From Macrotis lagotis (Eukaryota > Chordata > Mammalia > Peramelemorphia > Peramelidae), in contig NC_133659.1 of NCBI RefSeq assembly GCF_037893015.1, forward strand, positions 11,777,885-11,841,884: DNA of 64,000 nucleotides, given 5' to 3'. Below are positions 10,778-21,309 of this stretch, one piece after another. Both the position numbers and the translations under genes were made by a program. Below the pieces are notes generated by a model that was not told where the DNA came from, made no database searches, and saw only the letters and a list, made by a program, of their open reading frames with translations. Every line of letters begins with the position of its first letter. The first letter of the stretch is position 1.

Positions 10778-12356
10778 GTAAGAGAAGGTTGTTTGCTGTT
10801 GTTTAGATGGGCACAGAAAACTGGGCAATAGTAAAGTACACTTAGAAACTTCTCAAGTAGGGTCTTGGGAGGTTTGGTTGAAGGAAGTGGACATGTATAA
10901 CCTGCACAAATGAGACCTGGAAAGGACATGGCAGTCTGAAGGATTAGACAGAATCTGGTGCACTGAGTAGAGGTTCCAAAGTGTTGCCTCTCAAGGAGAG
11001 CTGCCCCCAAGTTGGGCTACCTAGAGATGTGGTTGATATGTCTTCAGGTCTGAATGCTCTCTTGGGGTATGTTCCTTTTGTATGAGGATTGGACTTGAAG
11101 TCTCCTCACTTCCTTCCTCATTTAACATGGAGGAATTGGCCATGTTCAGCTCAAGCCCCAGAGGACAGGAGGGGCATAATGGGATGGAAGACACAAAAGC
11201 AAGTCAAGACTTGGTGTTAGGAGAACTTCCTGCAAATCAAAGCTGTCTCAATTATAATAGATAAATTTGGTTCCTTTCTCAATGGAGGTCAAGACTAGAA
11301 TTTGAATGACCCTGGGAAAGTCCCTAATATCCTCCAGTCTCTTCATGTGTAGAGCAGAAATGAGAGTGGTGCTCACCAGAGCTGCCTCAGGGTTGTGATG
11401 AGGATCAGGCAACAGACATTTATTAAGTGTTACTAAGCATTATAAACTAAGTGCTGGGGGTTCAAAAGAAAGGCAAGAGACAGTTCCTGCCCTCACAATT
11501 CAAAAGGGGATGACAAGGAAAAGATTGTGCCCATAAACAAGGTCTATCCAGGGTGGGTGGAGGGTGTTCTGCAGGAGGAAGGGTTGAGCTGAGCCTACAA
11601 AGAAGAGCTGGCATCTTGGCAGCTTTACAAGTTGGATTCCACTCACATCCCTGGGAGGAAGATATGTTGTTATCCCCATTTCACAGGTGAGGAAACTGAC
11701 TCTCCAGTGAAGTTAAAGTTCAGTGACTTGCCTGACTAACACAGCTAGCAAGTATCCAAGCTAGGATTTGAACTCAACTCTTCCTCACTCCAGGTCCAAC
11801 ACTCTATTCTACACTACCTAATTTATTTTTAAAATTGTTATTTTAAAAATTTTGTTATTTTTTCATTTTAGAGATTCAAATTTCAATAAATAATTTCTAC
11901 ATTTCAACCCACTTTTCTGGGATGGACTGGTATGGTTTCTCACTTTTTATTTTATGTTTTTGTCACATAATAAATACTTCTATGAATGGCGGTGAAAATG
12001 AGGCCCAGAGCTCCAGTTCAAAGCTCTGGGTGGAACCGTAAGTGTGTGCCCTCCATCTCTCTCTCTGTGTACAGGAAGAGAACTTGACGAGCTGGTCTCT
12101 TAGTGCACTAAGGGGACTTGAGTTAAGGAATGGGCCCTGGATTCCATTCCTGCTTTAAATCTATGCTCAGGTGGTTTTCTCTTTTTTATCTTCTGAACTA
12201 TTTCTGCATTCTAACCAGACGCACACAACAAAGGCCAATCCAGTGATGGTTGTTAACTTCTCACTTTCTTAACATAAAAATGTCTATGATTTGCCTTGGC
12301 TCCACCTTCTTCTAACATAGTCATATGTCTGTTTTTTCTTTTTTACTTTCCCACAG
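10778..12356 (+). other. INSL5: INSL5 intron (1,579 bp)
   Basis: Phase-1 intron with donor 'gtaaga' and acceptor 'tttactttcccacag'. It holds a Ther-2/MIR-like fragment at about 11405-11530 ('acatttattaagtgttacta') and a reverse CORE-SINE at about 11610-11815. Its last ~250 bases, from about 12105, are also present before the duplicate exon at 15507. Confidence 0.85.
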
Positions 12357-12577
12357 TGGAAGGGAAAAAGTACTTTGAGGTGCCTGACAAAAATGGAGTT
12401 TCTGACGACCTCATGGATGACGGCCTCTATGTCCATTCCCCTGATGATGAAATCCTCTTGCAGAAGCACCAGCCAGTGGGCACCAGGCAACTCAAGAGGC
12501 AGGCTGAGGCAGCTGATCTGGCTGTTTTCTGTTGCCAGACTGGCTGTACTGTTTCACAACTGAGCAAGCTGTGCTAG
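12357..12577 (+). CDS. INSL5: INSL5 exon 2: C-peptide and A chain
   Basis: Joined to exon 1 in phase 1, this completes a 130-residue prohormone (human about 135). It encodes the rest of an acidic C-peptide, a furin-type site RQLKR (residues 101-105) and then an A chain starting with Gln (possible pyroglutamate, as in human). The A-chain cysteines follow CC-x3-C-x8-C: 'CCQTGCTVSQLSKLC' and stop. This pattern supplies the intra-A bond and the two B-A bonds of the relaxin fold. Cleavage after KR at both C-peptide ends fits proprotein-convertase processing. AATAAA lies 102 bases after the stop. All six cysteines are present and the frame is intact, so the gene looks functional. Confidence 0.93.
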
Positions 12578-12678
12578 GGCAAGACCCAGTTGGATGGGCA
12601 GCCAGAGGTTGGCCATGAGAGGCTCTTGTCTGCCTTTTCCAACACCCTGATTCTTGTAAAAATGGAGGCTTTCAAACA

Positions 12679-12684
12679 AATAAA
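12679..12684 (+). terminator. INSL5: INSL5 poly(A) signal AATAAA
   Basis: Canonical AATAAA about 100 bases after the INSL5 stop codon, giving a short 3' UTR. A matching AATAAA sits at the same relative place behind the duplicate exon. Confidence 0.75.
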
Positions 12685-12792
12685 GAAATCAGCAAACTAG
12701 TCAATGGCTTTTTCCATGTATGACTTTTCAGAAAATGGAAAATTGGGGGTTAAAATTCAGATCTAGTTTATCCTTTTCTTTACAGTTATATG

Positions 12793-12793
<1 letters not shown>

Positions 12794-12833
<40 letters not shown>

Positions 12834-12836
12834 TGT
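12794..12836. repeat. (GT)n microsatellite behind INSL5
   Basis: About 43 bases of GT units, interrupted once by TATG. It has a counterpart at the same place in the duplicate block. Confidence 0.95.
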
Positions 12837-14329
12837 TTGAAACCAGCACTGTCCAGTTTGTAGCTAACATGTACTTTATAAACATGGAATTTAAAAATAG
12901 TGAGTTTTTGCATATTCCAGTGATCTGAAAGCTTATGTGTGGTTACTTGTGGAACAGGAGGTATGATTAGTAATAATCTCTGTGGTACAAAGAAAAGGCC
13001 ATTGGTCTACCAGATTATTTGAAGAGCTGGGTTTAAATCTCATCTCTGATACTGCAAGTTATGCAAGCTCTTGGGTTATTTTCCAGACTTCATGATTAAA
13101 ACCCATGTAGCAAAGGGGTGACTCCCAGTTCTGGGATATAGGAAGTCCGCTACTCTGTGTAGGGGTGGGGGTATGCAGGGAGATCTCCTTAGATTTACTG
13201 CATTTTTTCTTTTGGCCTCTTTGTGGAGCCAGAAATCTGCCTTATCTCACCAACCCAGTCTTTCCTCATCACCTTTTCCAGTCACTGCCATCAGCCATGG
13301 CTAAGCTAGGGACAATATTAGGGTATTTATGAAAAAGTCTAAATGTGGTGACTCTTCAAAGTTTGCAAGGTTTTCCTCTGATCTAGCCAGTGTGATGGTG
13401 AGGGAGGAGATCCAGGGCTGAGACTACCTTCCTCCCTCTATACTCCCTATCTCCCTTCTCACCCCATTCCTACTCAGGGATAACACCCAAAAGCTTCCAC
13501 CATGCAATTCTTGCATCCTTGAATCCTAATACCCAACAAGTTTAATATTTTACCTATGACTCATTGAGGGGGTCAACTTCTCTCAACCAATATAAACACT
13601 GTGCAAATGACACTACAGTCCATTCAATCGCTTTCAAAGACATTTGAATTGCTCAAGCACATTTTTACCCTTAGATGTGAGCCTCCGATTGATTGATTCC
13701 ATAAAAAAGCTGTCTCACCCGGTTAAGGCTTCAGTGCACAGCATCTTGACTTTAAGGAAGGCCGATTGACTTGATTGATTGGCTCAATTGAGACTCATCC
13801 TTCTATTTCCTGTTTGTGTAACCTTTGATTAGGTTTTAATTACTTTGAGCCTCAGTTTCTTTAGTTGTAAAAAAAGAAATGACTTCCAAGGTCTTCTTAA
13901 TATCTATGATTTTAAGTTTTTGTGATTTATATTTGTGTACTATCCAGAGGGCAATCAGGGGCACATTGACCTGAAAAGAGTTGGGTATCCATGATGGATG
14001 GGTTACCCTTCCAGGATGGCTAGTATTTGAACCTCTACTTCCTATAGAATACCTCCTCTGGCTTACAGACAAGATGGGGGTAGTTGTATCAGATGGTAGG
14101 TGGTTTTGCTCCTTATACTGGCTACTTATAAACTTCCTTACTATACAGACAAGAAGGGGAGAGGATAGTCAGGGGGCACCAGAACAAGATACCATTTTAT
14201 CATACTTAGGCATTCCTATCTGGGTTGATTGTAAGGAGATTTTTTCTGACATCAACCATAATTTTGTATCCTTAGAAATTCTGCTCATTGTTTCTAGTTC
14301 TTCCCTCTGGTTCAAAGAAAAAGGTTAAC

Positions 14330-14430
14330 AATCCTTTTTTCCACCTTTGGGGTGTCTCTTCTTTAGGTTAAACAGCTCCAGTTCTTTCAAGTGATCCTCA
14401 CCTGATCTAGGCTCATGGCTCTTCACCATC
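14330..14430 (-). mobile_element. CR1/L3 LINE 3' fragment, reverse
   Basis: 'tctcttctttaggttaaac', 'agctccagttctttcaag' and 'gctcttcaccatcttggtc' match the antisense CR1/L3 3' region also seen at 31355 and 55970. Confidence 0.6.
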
Positions 14431-14434
14431 TTGG

Positions 14435-14575
14435 TCCTGATTTGTATCTGGTTACTGGAACCAGATGGTTCAGGAGGAGAAATGGCCCTCCCTCACTTAA
14501 ATCTAATTTATTGGATGTCTTCCTTCTTGATGTCACAGTCCTCTTTGAGAATGAAGGACAACAATAGTACCCTGC
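14435..14575 (+). mobile_element. RTE-tailed SINE
   Basis: Ends 'cctctttgagaatgaaggac' followed by 'aacaatag', like the copies at 35170 and 35840. Confidence 0.6.
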
Positions 14576-14689
14576 TTGGGGGGCACTCTACAGTTACTGT
14601 CTAGCTTATCCATGCTTTTCCTAATATGCTACTCAAAACCAAACATATTTCACATGTGCTCTGGGCAAGGACAAAGTCACTCAGTCAAT

Positions 14690-14790
14690 AAGTTGGTAAA
14701 TATTTATTAAGCATCTACTATGTTCCAGAAACTTCTCTAAGAGCTGGGAATACAAAAAAAGACAATAGACAGTCCCTGGAAGAAGAATAA
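14690..14790 (+). mobile_element. Ther-2/MIR-like repeat fragment
   Basis: 'tatttattaagcatctacta' followed by 'gagctgggaatacaaa' and 'acagtccctgg' is a common marsupial dispersed repeat, also at 11405, 28110 and 51050. Confidence 0.55.
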
Positions 14791-15506
14791 AGAATATTCC
14801 AGACTGGAGGAATAACTCATGCAAATATGTAAGCAGGGAAATGATCCTGCCATGTTGGAAGGCTACCAAGGAGTAATGTGACCTCACTGCATTGGATGAA
14901 GAGGAACTCAGCTGATGGAAGTATGGATGGAATATTTTCAACTAATTTTTTTCTTTTCCCATGTTATGAAGTTAATTTAAGATTCTTCAAATAAAATATC
15001 TAAGTCTGTCATAAATGGCACCACATTGTTTTCAGAATTGAGTTTCATAGAAAAAATATTTGGAATGAGAAGATTCTTTAGAAATAATTTAGTCAGATGC
15101 CCTCATCTGACCTAAATTTTTAAAGTATAAATCAAATGAATAAACACTGAAGCTCTGTTACTTTCTGAATAACCTTGGACAATTCAGTGGCTATCTTTGG
15201 ACTGAAACTTCATCTGTAAAGTGAGATACTTGGATTAGATGATCTCTAAGGACTCTCTGCTGTCAACAAAATGAGGAGATTTAACTTAGGGAATAGTCCC
15301 CAAGTTCATTCTAAGCTTTAAATCTATGCTTCTATAATCTTTACATTTTTATCCTCTGAACTCTGAGTTCCCACTGGATAATCAAGAAAGACCCAGGGAA
15401 GACCAATACAACTATGTTTGTTAATTTTTCACTTTCCATATGTAACTATATCTAAGGTTTGCCAATGGGTTTCTAATATTGCCATGTTTTAAAAACTTTA
15501 ATTCAG

Positions 15507-15716
15507 CAGAAGGAAACTGGTATTTGGAGGCAAGTAACAAAAATGGAGCATCTGATAATGTCAAGCACCACAACCTCCTCTTTCTCAGTTCTCATCCTTA
15601 TACGGAAGCATAAAGAGGGCACCAATCTACAAAAGAGGCATGAACTGGCTGATGAGTTGGTCATTAATTGCTGCAAGATTGACTGTGGTAATAAAAGAAT
15701 TGAGCAATGGTGTTAG
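15507..15716 (+). pseudogene. INSL5-like duplicate exon 2 (C-peptide and A chain), probably a pseudogene
   Basis: Homologous to INSL5 exon 2. After acceptor-like 'taattcag' the frame homologous to INSL5 reads EGNWYLEASNKNGASDN (INSL5: EGKKYFEVPDKNGVSDD) and meets TAA at 15611. The A-chain part lies in the next frame: LQKR, then 'HELADELVINCCKIDC' and 'GNKRIEQWC', with a stop at 15714-15716. It keeps the KR site, the CC-x3-C-x8-C pattern and a final Cys. Compared with INSL5 the middle is about 11 bases shorter, which explains the frame change. In the A-chain frame the whole exon is open, but the acceptor phase would be 0 instead of 1. No signal or B-chain exon was found nearby. Best read as a decayed tandem copy; an exotic functional use of the A-chain exon is not excluded. 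Confidence 0.75.
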
Positions 15717-15885
15717 GGCAAGAAGATCCAAAATGGGTGAGCAGCTTGCCCCCTCCAATAGCTTGATTCTTGTAAAAAAGATGGCTTTTCAATCAGTAAA
15801 TAAATCAATGACTTTCTCACACATGAGATCTTTCAGAAAACAGAGAATTAGAGATTAAAATTAATATCTGGCCTATTCTGTCCTT

Positions 15886-15888
<3 letters not shown>

Positions 15889-15926
<38 letters not shown>
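15889..15926. repeat. (GT)n microsatellite behind the duplicate exon
   Basis: Positional counterpart of the GT run behind INSL5. Confidence 0.95.
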
Positions 15927-15928
<2 letters not shown>

Positions 15929-16269
15929 TTAGGTATGTCTAAGGACATGAGTGCATTTGGAGCCATCACCATACAGTATGCAACTAACATAGACTTCATA
16001 AATATGGAATTTTAAAAACTTGATTTTTAGCTCCTTTAATAATCTGAAACATTGTGAGTAAGGATACTCTCTCCATAACTGAGCAGATGGTCTTTAAGAA
16101 TTTCTCCTCCTGAAAGAGAAATGTAGAACAACACTTGTGATGTATGTCTCTGACTTGAAGAACCACAAAGTCTAATGCTTGTGAGTTAGAATAACCCACA
16201 AAAAGAATAAAAGAAAATAGGATATTCTAAGAGTAAGGAGAAAACTAATAATAATAATAGCAATGATAA

Positions 16270-16610
16270 GAAAAAAGTACAGTGGAAGTGTGGAATAGTG
16301 AATGTGACTCTGGTCTTGCAACCAAGAAATTCTGGGTTCAAGTCCTATCGTCAGCACATGCTGGTTATGTGGTGAAAATGATGATAGTGATAAGAATAGT
16401 TATCACTTATATAATGTTTTAGAGTTTATAGGTTTTACAAATAGTAGCTCTTTTTATTCTCATGACAGACTTCATCTCATAGATGAAGAAACTGAAGCAG
16501 GGAGAGGTGACCTGTCCTGACTCACATAGTAATTCTTTGAGGTTGGATTTGAATTCAGAGCTCCTTAACTCCAAGCTCAGGGATCTATCCAGTGAGCAAC
16601 CTCAATGTCA
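16270..16610. mobile_element. Two SINE fragments, MIR/Ther-like, opposite orientations
   Basis: 16270-16375 reads forward ('tctgggttcaagtcctat'). 16378-16610 reads in reverse ('gaagaaactgaagcaggga', 'gatttgaattcagagctcc'). Confidence 0.55.
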
Positions 16611-16920
16611 GCCTTATGATTTCATATTTTATTCTACAGACAACAGGGAACTGCTGAAAGTTTTTAATAAAGGAGTGACATGATGTTTTAGTCTATATTG
16701 GTGTGGGACAAAAACAGGAAGAGGAGGTAGAGAGTCTATAACAATATCCCAGAAGAAAACTGTCATAAATATCCCTTAAATTATTTCTAAAACAATAAAG
16801 AAAAAAGTTTGAACTGCTGTCCCCTATGACCGTGTGGTGCCGGAGTGAGTGGAAAGGGGGCTGGTTGGGTGGGAGTTATTTTATACAAGAACTGATTGAG
16901 TGTGGGGGAGAAGAGGCCAC

Positions 16921-17025
16921 AATGAAGAGTCTTTGTTAGTGAGAATTCTGAAAAGTATGAAGAATCTTTGTTAGTGAGAATTCTGAAAAGTATGAAGAAT
17001 CTTTGTTAGTGAGAATTCTGAAAAA
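16921..17025. repeat. 35-bp unit, three tandem copies
   Basis: Units at 16921-16955, 16956-16990 and 16991-17025 share 'ctttgttagtgagaattctg'. Copies 2 and 3 differ only at the last base, and copy 1 at two positions. Confidence 0.95.
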
Positions 17026-17039
17026 TATTTTGTAATGCA

Positions 17040-17890
17040 CATTTCATTGAATTAAGTTGAATCAAGGGCTATATGACTGATTTTTTTTCTAGGTGGTGAA
17101 ACTTTCTAAAAGGGAATGAAATAGATCATTGAATAATTCTATACTAGAGGAGGAAATAGCTTCTCTGATGGGTCACAGACCCTGAAGCAGTATGAGACTT
17201 TAGTAACCTTTTCTCAATAGTCATAGATAACTGAGCTTATTAAACGCTCCCCCAAAAGGAAAAAAAAAGTTGTCAATTTTTTTTACAGATTACTCAGATT
17301 AAAAATTTTGTTTCCTGCCACTCCCAAAAGTATCACAAGTATGACTTGCGGTGACAAGTTCCTTTATATGTATTAAAATACACTGCTCAGAAACCCAAAG
17401 AATGCTATTCAAGAAGACAGTTCATCCTGGGGAAGGACTGAAAAGCTTATCCTCAGAGGACTGGAGTTTTGAATCTTCTTTCCAACTCAAATTCTAGGAT
17501 TTCAGGCTTTATCTCTCTCTGCCTGTTTTTCTATTTGTAAAATCAGGGTTAGTTTAGGATGATCTCTAAGGCCCCTTCTAGCTCAATAACTCAGATTCCA
17601 GGTTCTGGAAGACTCACTCCAATGGGGGAATGTCTCAGGCAAATGGATTGGCCATCCTTCCATGTCTAAGAAAGTTGATGGTCACCAGCAAAGTGCAGAA
17701 CATATCAGTTTCTTGTCTTTTCCTTATTTTACTTGTGATCACAAGAGACCACAAAGTCCAGATGTCCTCAGTTTACCTGCTACCATTGACATTGTCTAGA
17801 GGTGTGACTCTAGGCAAGTCCTGTGAATTTTTAGTGCATAGTCTTTATTTGTAGAGGGAATTCTTCAGGGATGAAATCAAAGGTTTGGTT
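17040..17890. other. Intergenic, no gene seen
   Basis: Unique sequence with a MIR-like forward tail at about 17500-17605 ('tttgtaaaatcagggttag', 'ggccccttctagctc'). Confidence 0.4.
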
Positions 17891-17891
17891 T

Positions 17892-17897
<6 letters not shown>

Positions 17898-17942
<45 letters not shown>
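17898..17942. repeat. (CT)n microsatellite
   Basis: About 45 bases of uninterrupted CT units. Confidence 0.97.
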
Positions 17943-18169
17943 AGATCTAATCCAGATGTCAAATTGTCCTTTCAAGATTAACTAACATTTATGGAGCTAA
18001 TTTATGTCCCAGATACTTTCCCTTCTAACAAAGAAATGAAAATTGGACCTTGTCCATTAGGAGAAATAAAAATGACTTTAAAAGTCATAGCAGGCAGAAA
18101 GGAAGGCATTAGAATGCATACATTTCTAACTGTACATTGCACTGAGGAGCACAGGTCATGAATAAATCC

Positions 18170-19060
18170 TTCGAGCTATAAATGCATCTTTCCATTTGTG
18201 GAGTTCTTTGTGCTTAGAGCCTATTTTCCTCATACCAAGACTTAGCCGATTTTCTAGTTCTGCCTGTGTAGTGTGTCTTTGACCTTCAATGCCATCTCCT
18301 CTGGCCTGTCTCCTCCTCACTGAGAGCAACCCCAGAGCATCGTTGGCATAAACAGGGAGCTGAAGGCTCCATAAAATAGATGATCTGTTGCCGAAGCAAC
18401 ATTAGCCCACAAAATAACAAGCCACTTTAGCACCGTCAATGTTGGGGCCCAGACATTCAAAACCACACCAAGTACCTTGGGGATTGGAGTCCTAGGAAGA
18501 AAACAATCTAAGTACACAAGCTGTATTTGTTAAAGTGCCAATGATATGTTTGTTTTAAGCCATTTGGCCTAGAGAAATGCATTCAAAAGCACATCTGAGC
18601 ATGGTTCTTTAAGAGTCCCATCTATGCTCAGAGAGGTGGTTTTATGTGCTGGAAATGTATTTACTACTTAGCATCATGTATATTTAATGCTGTGGGGCTT
18701 ACTTTAGGGCCTTACCAAGCCACTTACAGATTCCATTATTGAAGATCTGCTACCCAGCATTCATAATATTTTGTAAAATGCCAGCGGCCCTTGAGACGAT
18801 CCAGTTGCAGCTCCAAGGCCAGGCAGATAGTCAGAGGCTGACTAGCCTGGACCTTAGGTCAGCAGTTTCCCCTATCAGCACACCATGAGTAAAAGTTGCC
18901 TAATTTAGCTGGCACCATGGAAGCCGGCACCAGTCCCACCGCAGCCCAGAGCCAGGGCACCATTTGTCCCAGAGTAAATGCTGTCAGCAGCCCAGGTGGG
19001 GTATTGCCTGGTGAGTGAGTAGGAGCATCTTCCCCTTAATGAAAAATTGGAATGATGGTT
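18170..19060. other. Repeat-poor block between INSL5 and DYNLT5, possible conserved non-coding element
   Basis: About 0.9 kb with no recognised SINE, LINE or microsatellite and a base composition more balanced than its flanks. No open frame with family similarity was seen. It may hold regulatory sequence for INSL5 or DYNLT5; this is inference from repeat avoidance only. Confidence 0.3.
18216..18248 (+). repeat. 33-bp motif, first copy
   Basis: Shares 'ttttcctcataccaagactt' and flanks with 19632-19664. The two 33-base copies differ at two positions. Confidence 0.85.
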
Positions 19061-19230
19061 CTTGGAGCCTGGTGAATAAGTCAAATGATTTAAAAAACCC
19101 TGTCTATGAAGGAAACCACATCTAATCTAGTAATGCAAGACTTAAAAACATGTCATGTCCCTTCTTCCCAACTTGCCCAAGCATCCCCTGTCCCCCAAAG
19201 GCATGACAAAAACAGAGAGTTTTCATTTAC

Positions 19231-19973
19231 TTTATTCATTCAGTTTTTTTCTAGAGGCAGTACCATAGAGTATAAAGAATGTGGGCTTTGGTTAATAACA
19301 ATGTCACCTACATCCCAGGGTTGTTGTGAAGATCAGATGAGATATAGCCATAAAGCACATAGAAATATTAGTTATTTTTGTTGTTGTTGGTATTATCGTT
19401 TCTCAGCATTCCTCCTAGGAGAATGCAAGCTCATGGAGGAAGTGGCCTTTTTTGGGTCTCTGTCAGTCCAATCTTCCAACAGGATCTGTGATCTCATCCA
19501 TTTGGCTGTGTCTGCTAGTCACGCTGATTTGCGACTCTCCTCCTTGTCCTCCCATTGAGTTTGCCGCATTAAGTCTGTTCATTCCTGGAGGCTATTCTCA
19601 ATTTCTTCTAGCATCACCAGTGCTCTAGGGAAGAGCCTGTTTTCCTCATACCAAGACTTGGCCGTGGCTATTCCATGGCTTTTCCTCTTCTAGCATCATG
19701 CAATTGGATGAAGTGTTATCTTGGCGTTGAATGTTGGTTTTATGTTGTTGTCTGCTGGAAATCATGTTTGCCTTTCCATTGCTTGGGGGCAGGGGTGATA
19801 TTACTGTCCAATTTTTAGGAGACTTTTACCCAAGAATATTGAACCAGGATCCAAGAATTACACAGAGTTTGTTAAATTGAACTGAATTATACACAGCCTC
19901 AAACTGTGCATTGATGTCTTCACCGAAACACGTCACTCAAGACCTATTTTTTTTAATCCATAGAGGCTCTTAG
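19231..19973 (-). other. DYNLT5: DYNLT5 3' untranslated region (probable extent)
   Basis: From the stop codon at 19974 to the first canonical minus-strand AATAAA at 19231-19236, about 740 bases. A forward Ther-like SINE piece lies at about 19255-19385. The true 3' end is not proven. Confidence 0.4.
19632..19664 (+). repeat. 33-bp motif, second copy
   Basis: Second copy of the motif at 18216-18248, 1,416 bases away, same orientation. It lies just downstream of the DYNLT5 stop in gene sense. Confidence 0.85.
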
Positions 19974-20177
19974 TCATTCAAAGTAAACAGCATAGACAGT
20001 TGCTAGAGCAAATAGAGATGTGTTTCTGAAGCTGAAGGATGCAAAGGTGTCATTTGCCCCATCCCAGAGACATCTGCTCCCAATGTGTAGGCTTTGGTTA
20101 TTCACTTGTCCAATGTGGATAATGACAACCAATTTGTATCTTGGAATCATGAGGTCTTTCACGCGGGCCTTAACAAC
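19974..20177 (-). CDS. DYNLT5: DYNLT5 (TCTEX1D1), last coding exon, C-terminal half of Tctex1 domain
   Basis: Encodes residues 111-177 and the stop. It starts [20 protein letters not shown] after acceptor 'tgtttctag' and ends [13 protein letters not shown]. The blocks [15 protein letters not shown] and SLFALA.VYAV.(F/L)E are signatures of the Tctex1 dynein-light-chain domain and match my recollection of human TCTEX1D1 closely. Tctex1-type light chains form dimers that bind dynein intermediate chains; the specific cargo or role of DYNLT5 is poorly known. The gene is tail to tail with INSL5, about 7.4 kb apart, matching the mammalian arrangement. Confidence 0.93.
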   Translation of the reverse strand, partial: VVKARVKDLMIPRYKLVVIIHIGQVNNQSLHIGSRCLWDGANDTFASFSFRNTSLFALATVYAVYFE

Positions 20178-21038
20178 CTAGAAACAAATAGGCAATGGCT
20201 GAGCCACTAGTAAATTTGCCAAGCTAAGGCTCATTCTGATATTAGGGAGTCGAGATGACTTCAGTACCATTGCTGTAGGCAGGATGACAAATTATGGAAA
20301 TGTTAGCACCAGTCCCACTAAGATCCAGTTTTGATGTAACACTTTAATTTATAAATATGGATTCATGGGAGTCTTGGAACTGCTTTTTTATGGCAAGCAC
20401 TCACCTCAGTGGTCCCCAAATCTATGATTTTATCCCCATCTGAACACAGATCACATCCCACCTACGTGTAGTAGATTGATTTTGAGAACTGGGTCTAAAA
20501 AATTCATCACACAGAAGTTATATGCAGAATGTTTATAAAAAAGGTAATTTTGTGGAGAGGCACTAAAAGTTGGGAAGGTCAAAGAAGGCTTCATGGAAGA
20601 AGCAGAGTTTTTCCCAGGGTTCTGCAGGAAATCAGGCCTTTCATTTCTACCCACAGGCAATTTTCTTAACAAAGCTGACTTTCTTCCCTCACTTGTGAAA
20701 TTTTTGCCATTTAAATATCATTAAATTATAAAATGTATTTTATGCAATTTTTATAAAATTTATGAATTTATTATAGCACTTGCCCCTATAACTAGTGGTA
20801 ATTTTGCAATTTAATAATATCTAAGACATTGTCTTCCTGAGGGACATTGGTGTGAGCTCCTTGAGGGAAGGTGTGGTTCTTTAACCCCAGAACCATACCA
20901 ATGCTACCTGTCCCCCATTGGTGCCAGTTGATTAAATGAGGATAGATGAATAGCTATTAATTTTCTAAATCCAAATATTGTCTTCTTTGAAATGCTGTCC
21001 GAAATCATGTGTGTAGTTCAGAAAAGCTAGAAACCTAC

Positions 21039-21163
21039 CTCAGCTATTGTTTTAGTCATCTGTCTACACAATTCAGGTTCATATCTTTCCTCTTGTAGAT
21101 AATTTGTTAGTACATCTTTCAAAATATGATTGACAACATCCACAGGAAAATGTTTGTCAGGGC
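21039..21163 (-). CDS. DYNLT5: DYNLT5 (TCTEX1D1), coding exon 3, N-terminal part of Tctex1 domain
   Basis: Encodes residues 70-110 ([20 protein letters not shown], then [21 protein letters not shown]) between acceptor 'ccttccag' and donor 'GAG|gtaggt'. The first two bases complete Gly69 from the preceding exon; exit phase is 0. The helix YEPELC..M(T/S)K.I.E followed by VKARVKDL across the junction is the classic Tctex1 entry motif. Confidence 0.93.
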
Positions 21164-21309
21164 CTGGAAGGAGAAACATCATGTTAATATTCGGAGCACA
21201 TCCTTTTTTTCACCATCATTGAAAGAACACTTTGAATATTTTCTTCTCACCCATAAAATAATCAAAAGGATTAATAAAGTGTGACTGGCAGTAAGGACAT
21301 TGAGCTTTT

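Larger units (their letters stand above)
12105..12960 (+). repeat. Parent block of the INSL5 3' duplication
   Basis: From the last part of the INSL5 intron, through exon 2 and the 3' UTR with its GT microsatellite, this block aligns by eye with 15270-16080. Shared landmarks in order are 'gctttaaatctatgct', 'atcttctgaact'/'atcctctgaact', the exon, 'ttgattcttgtaaaaa', 'aataaa', 'tttcagaaaa', a (GT)n run and 'ataaacatggaattt'/'ataaatatggaatttt'. Confidence 0.8.
13000..15265. other. Spacer between INSL5 and the duplicate exon
   Basis: Mostly unique sequence. Recognisable inserts are a reverse CR1/L3 fragment (14330-14430), an RTE-tailed SINE (14435-14575), a Ther-2/MIR-like piece (14690-14790) and a MIR-like piece (15120-15265). 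I looked for a second B-chain exon (the CG-R-x3-R pattern followed by GGSRW) and did not find one. Confidence 0.5.
15270..16080 (+). repeat. Duplicate of the INSL5 intron-end/exon 2/3' UTR block
   Basis: Direct-orientation copy of 12105-12960, offset by about 3.15 kb, carrying the pseudo-exon, an AATAAA at 15799-15804 and a (GT)n run at 15889-15926. By eye the two copies differ at very many sites, so the duplication is not recent. It ends before the SINE-like sequence at 16270. Confidence 0.8.

Noticed and set aside
13000-15265. Possible B-chain exon for the duplicate INSL5
   Set aside because: I searched by eye for the CGR-x-x-x-R, TCGG and SRW codon patterns on both strands and found none; only unique sequence and repeats.
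15640-15858. 72-codon frame inside the duplicate INSL5 exon
   Set aside because: Different frame from the A chain and unrelated to INSL5; a shadow of the pseudo-exon.
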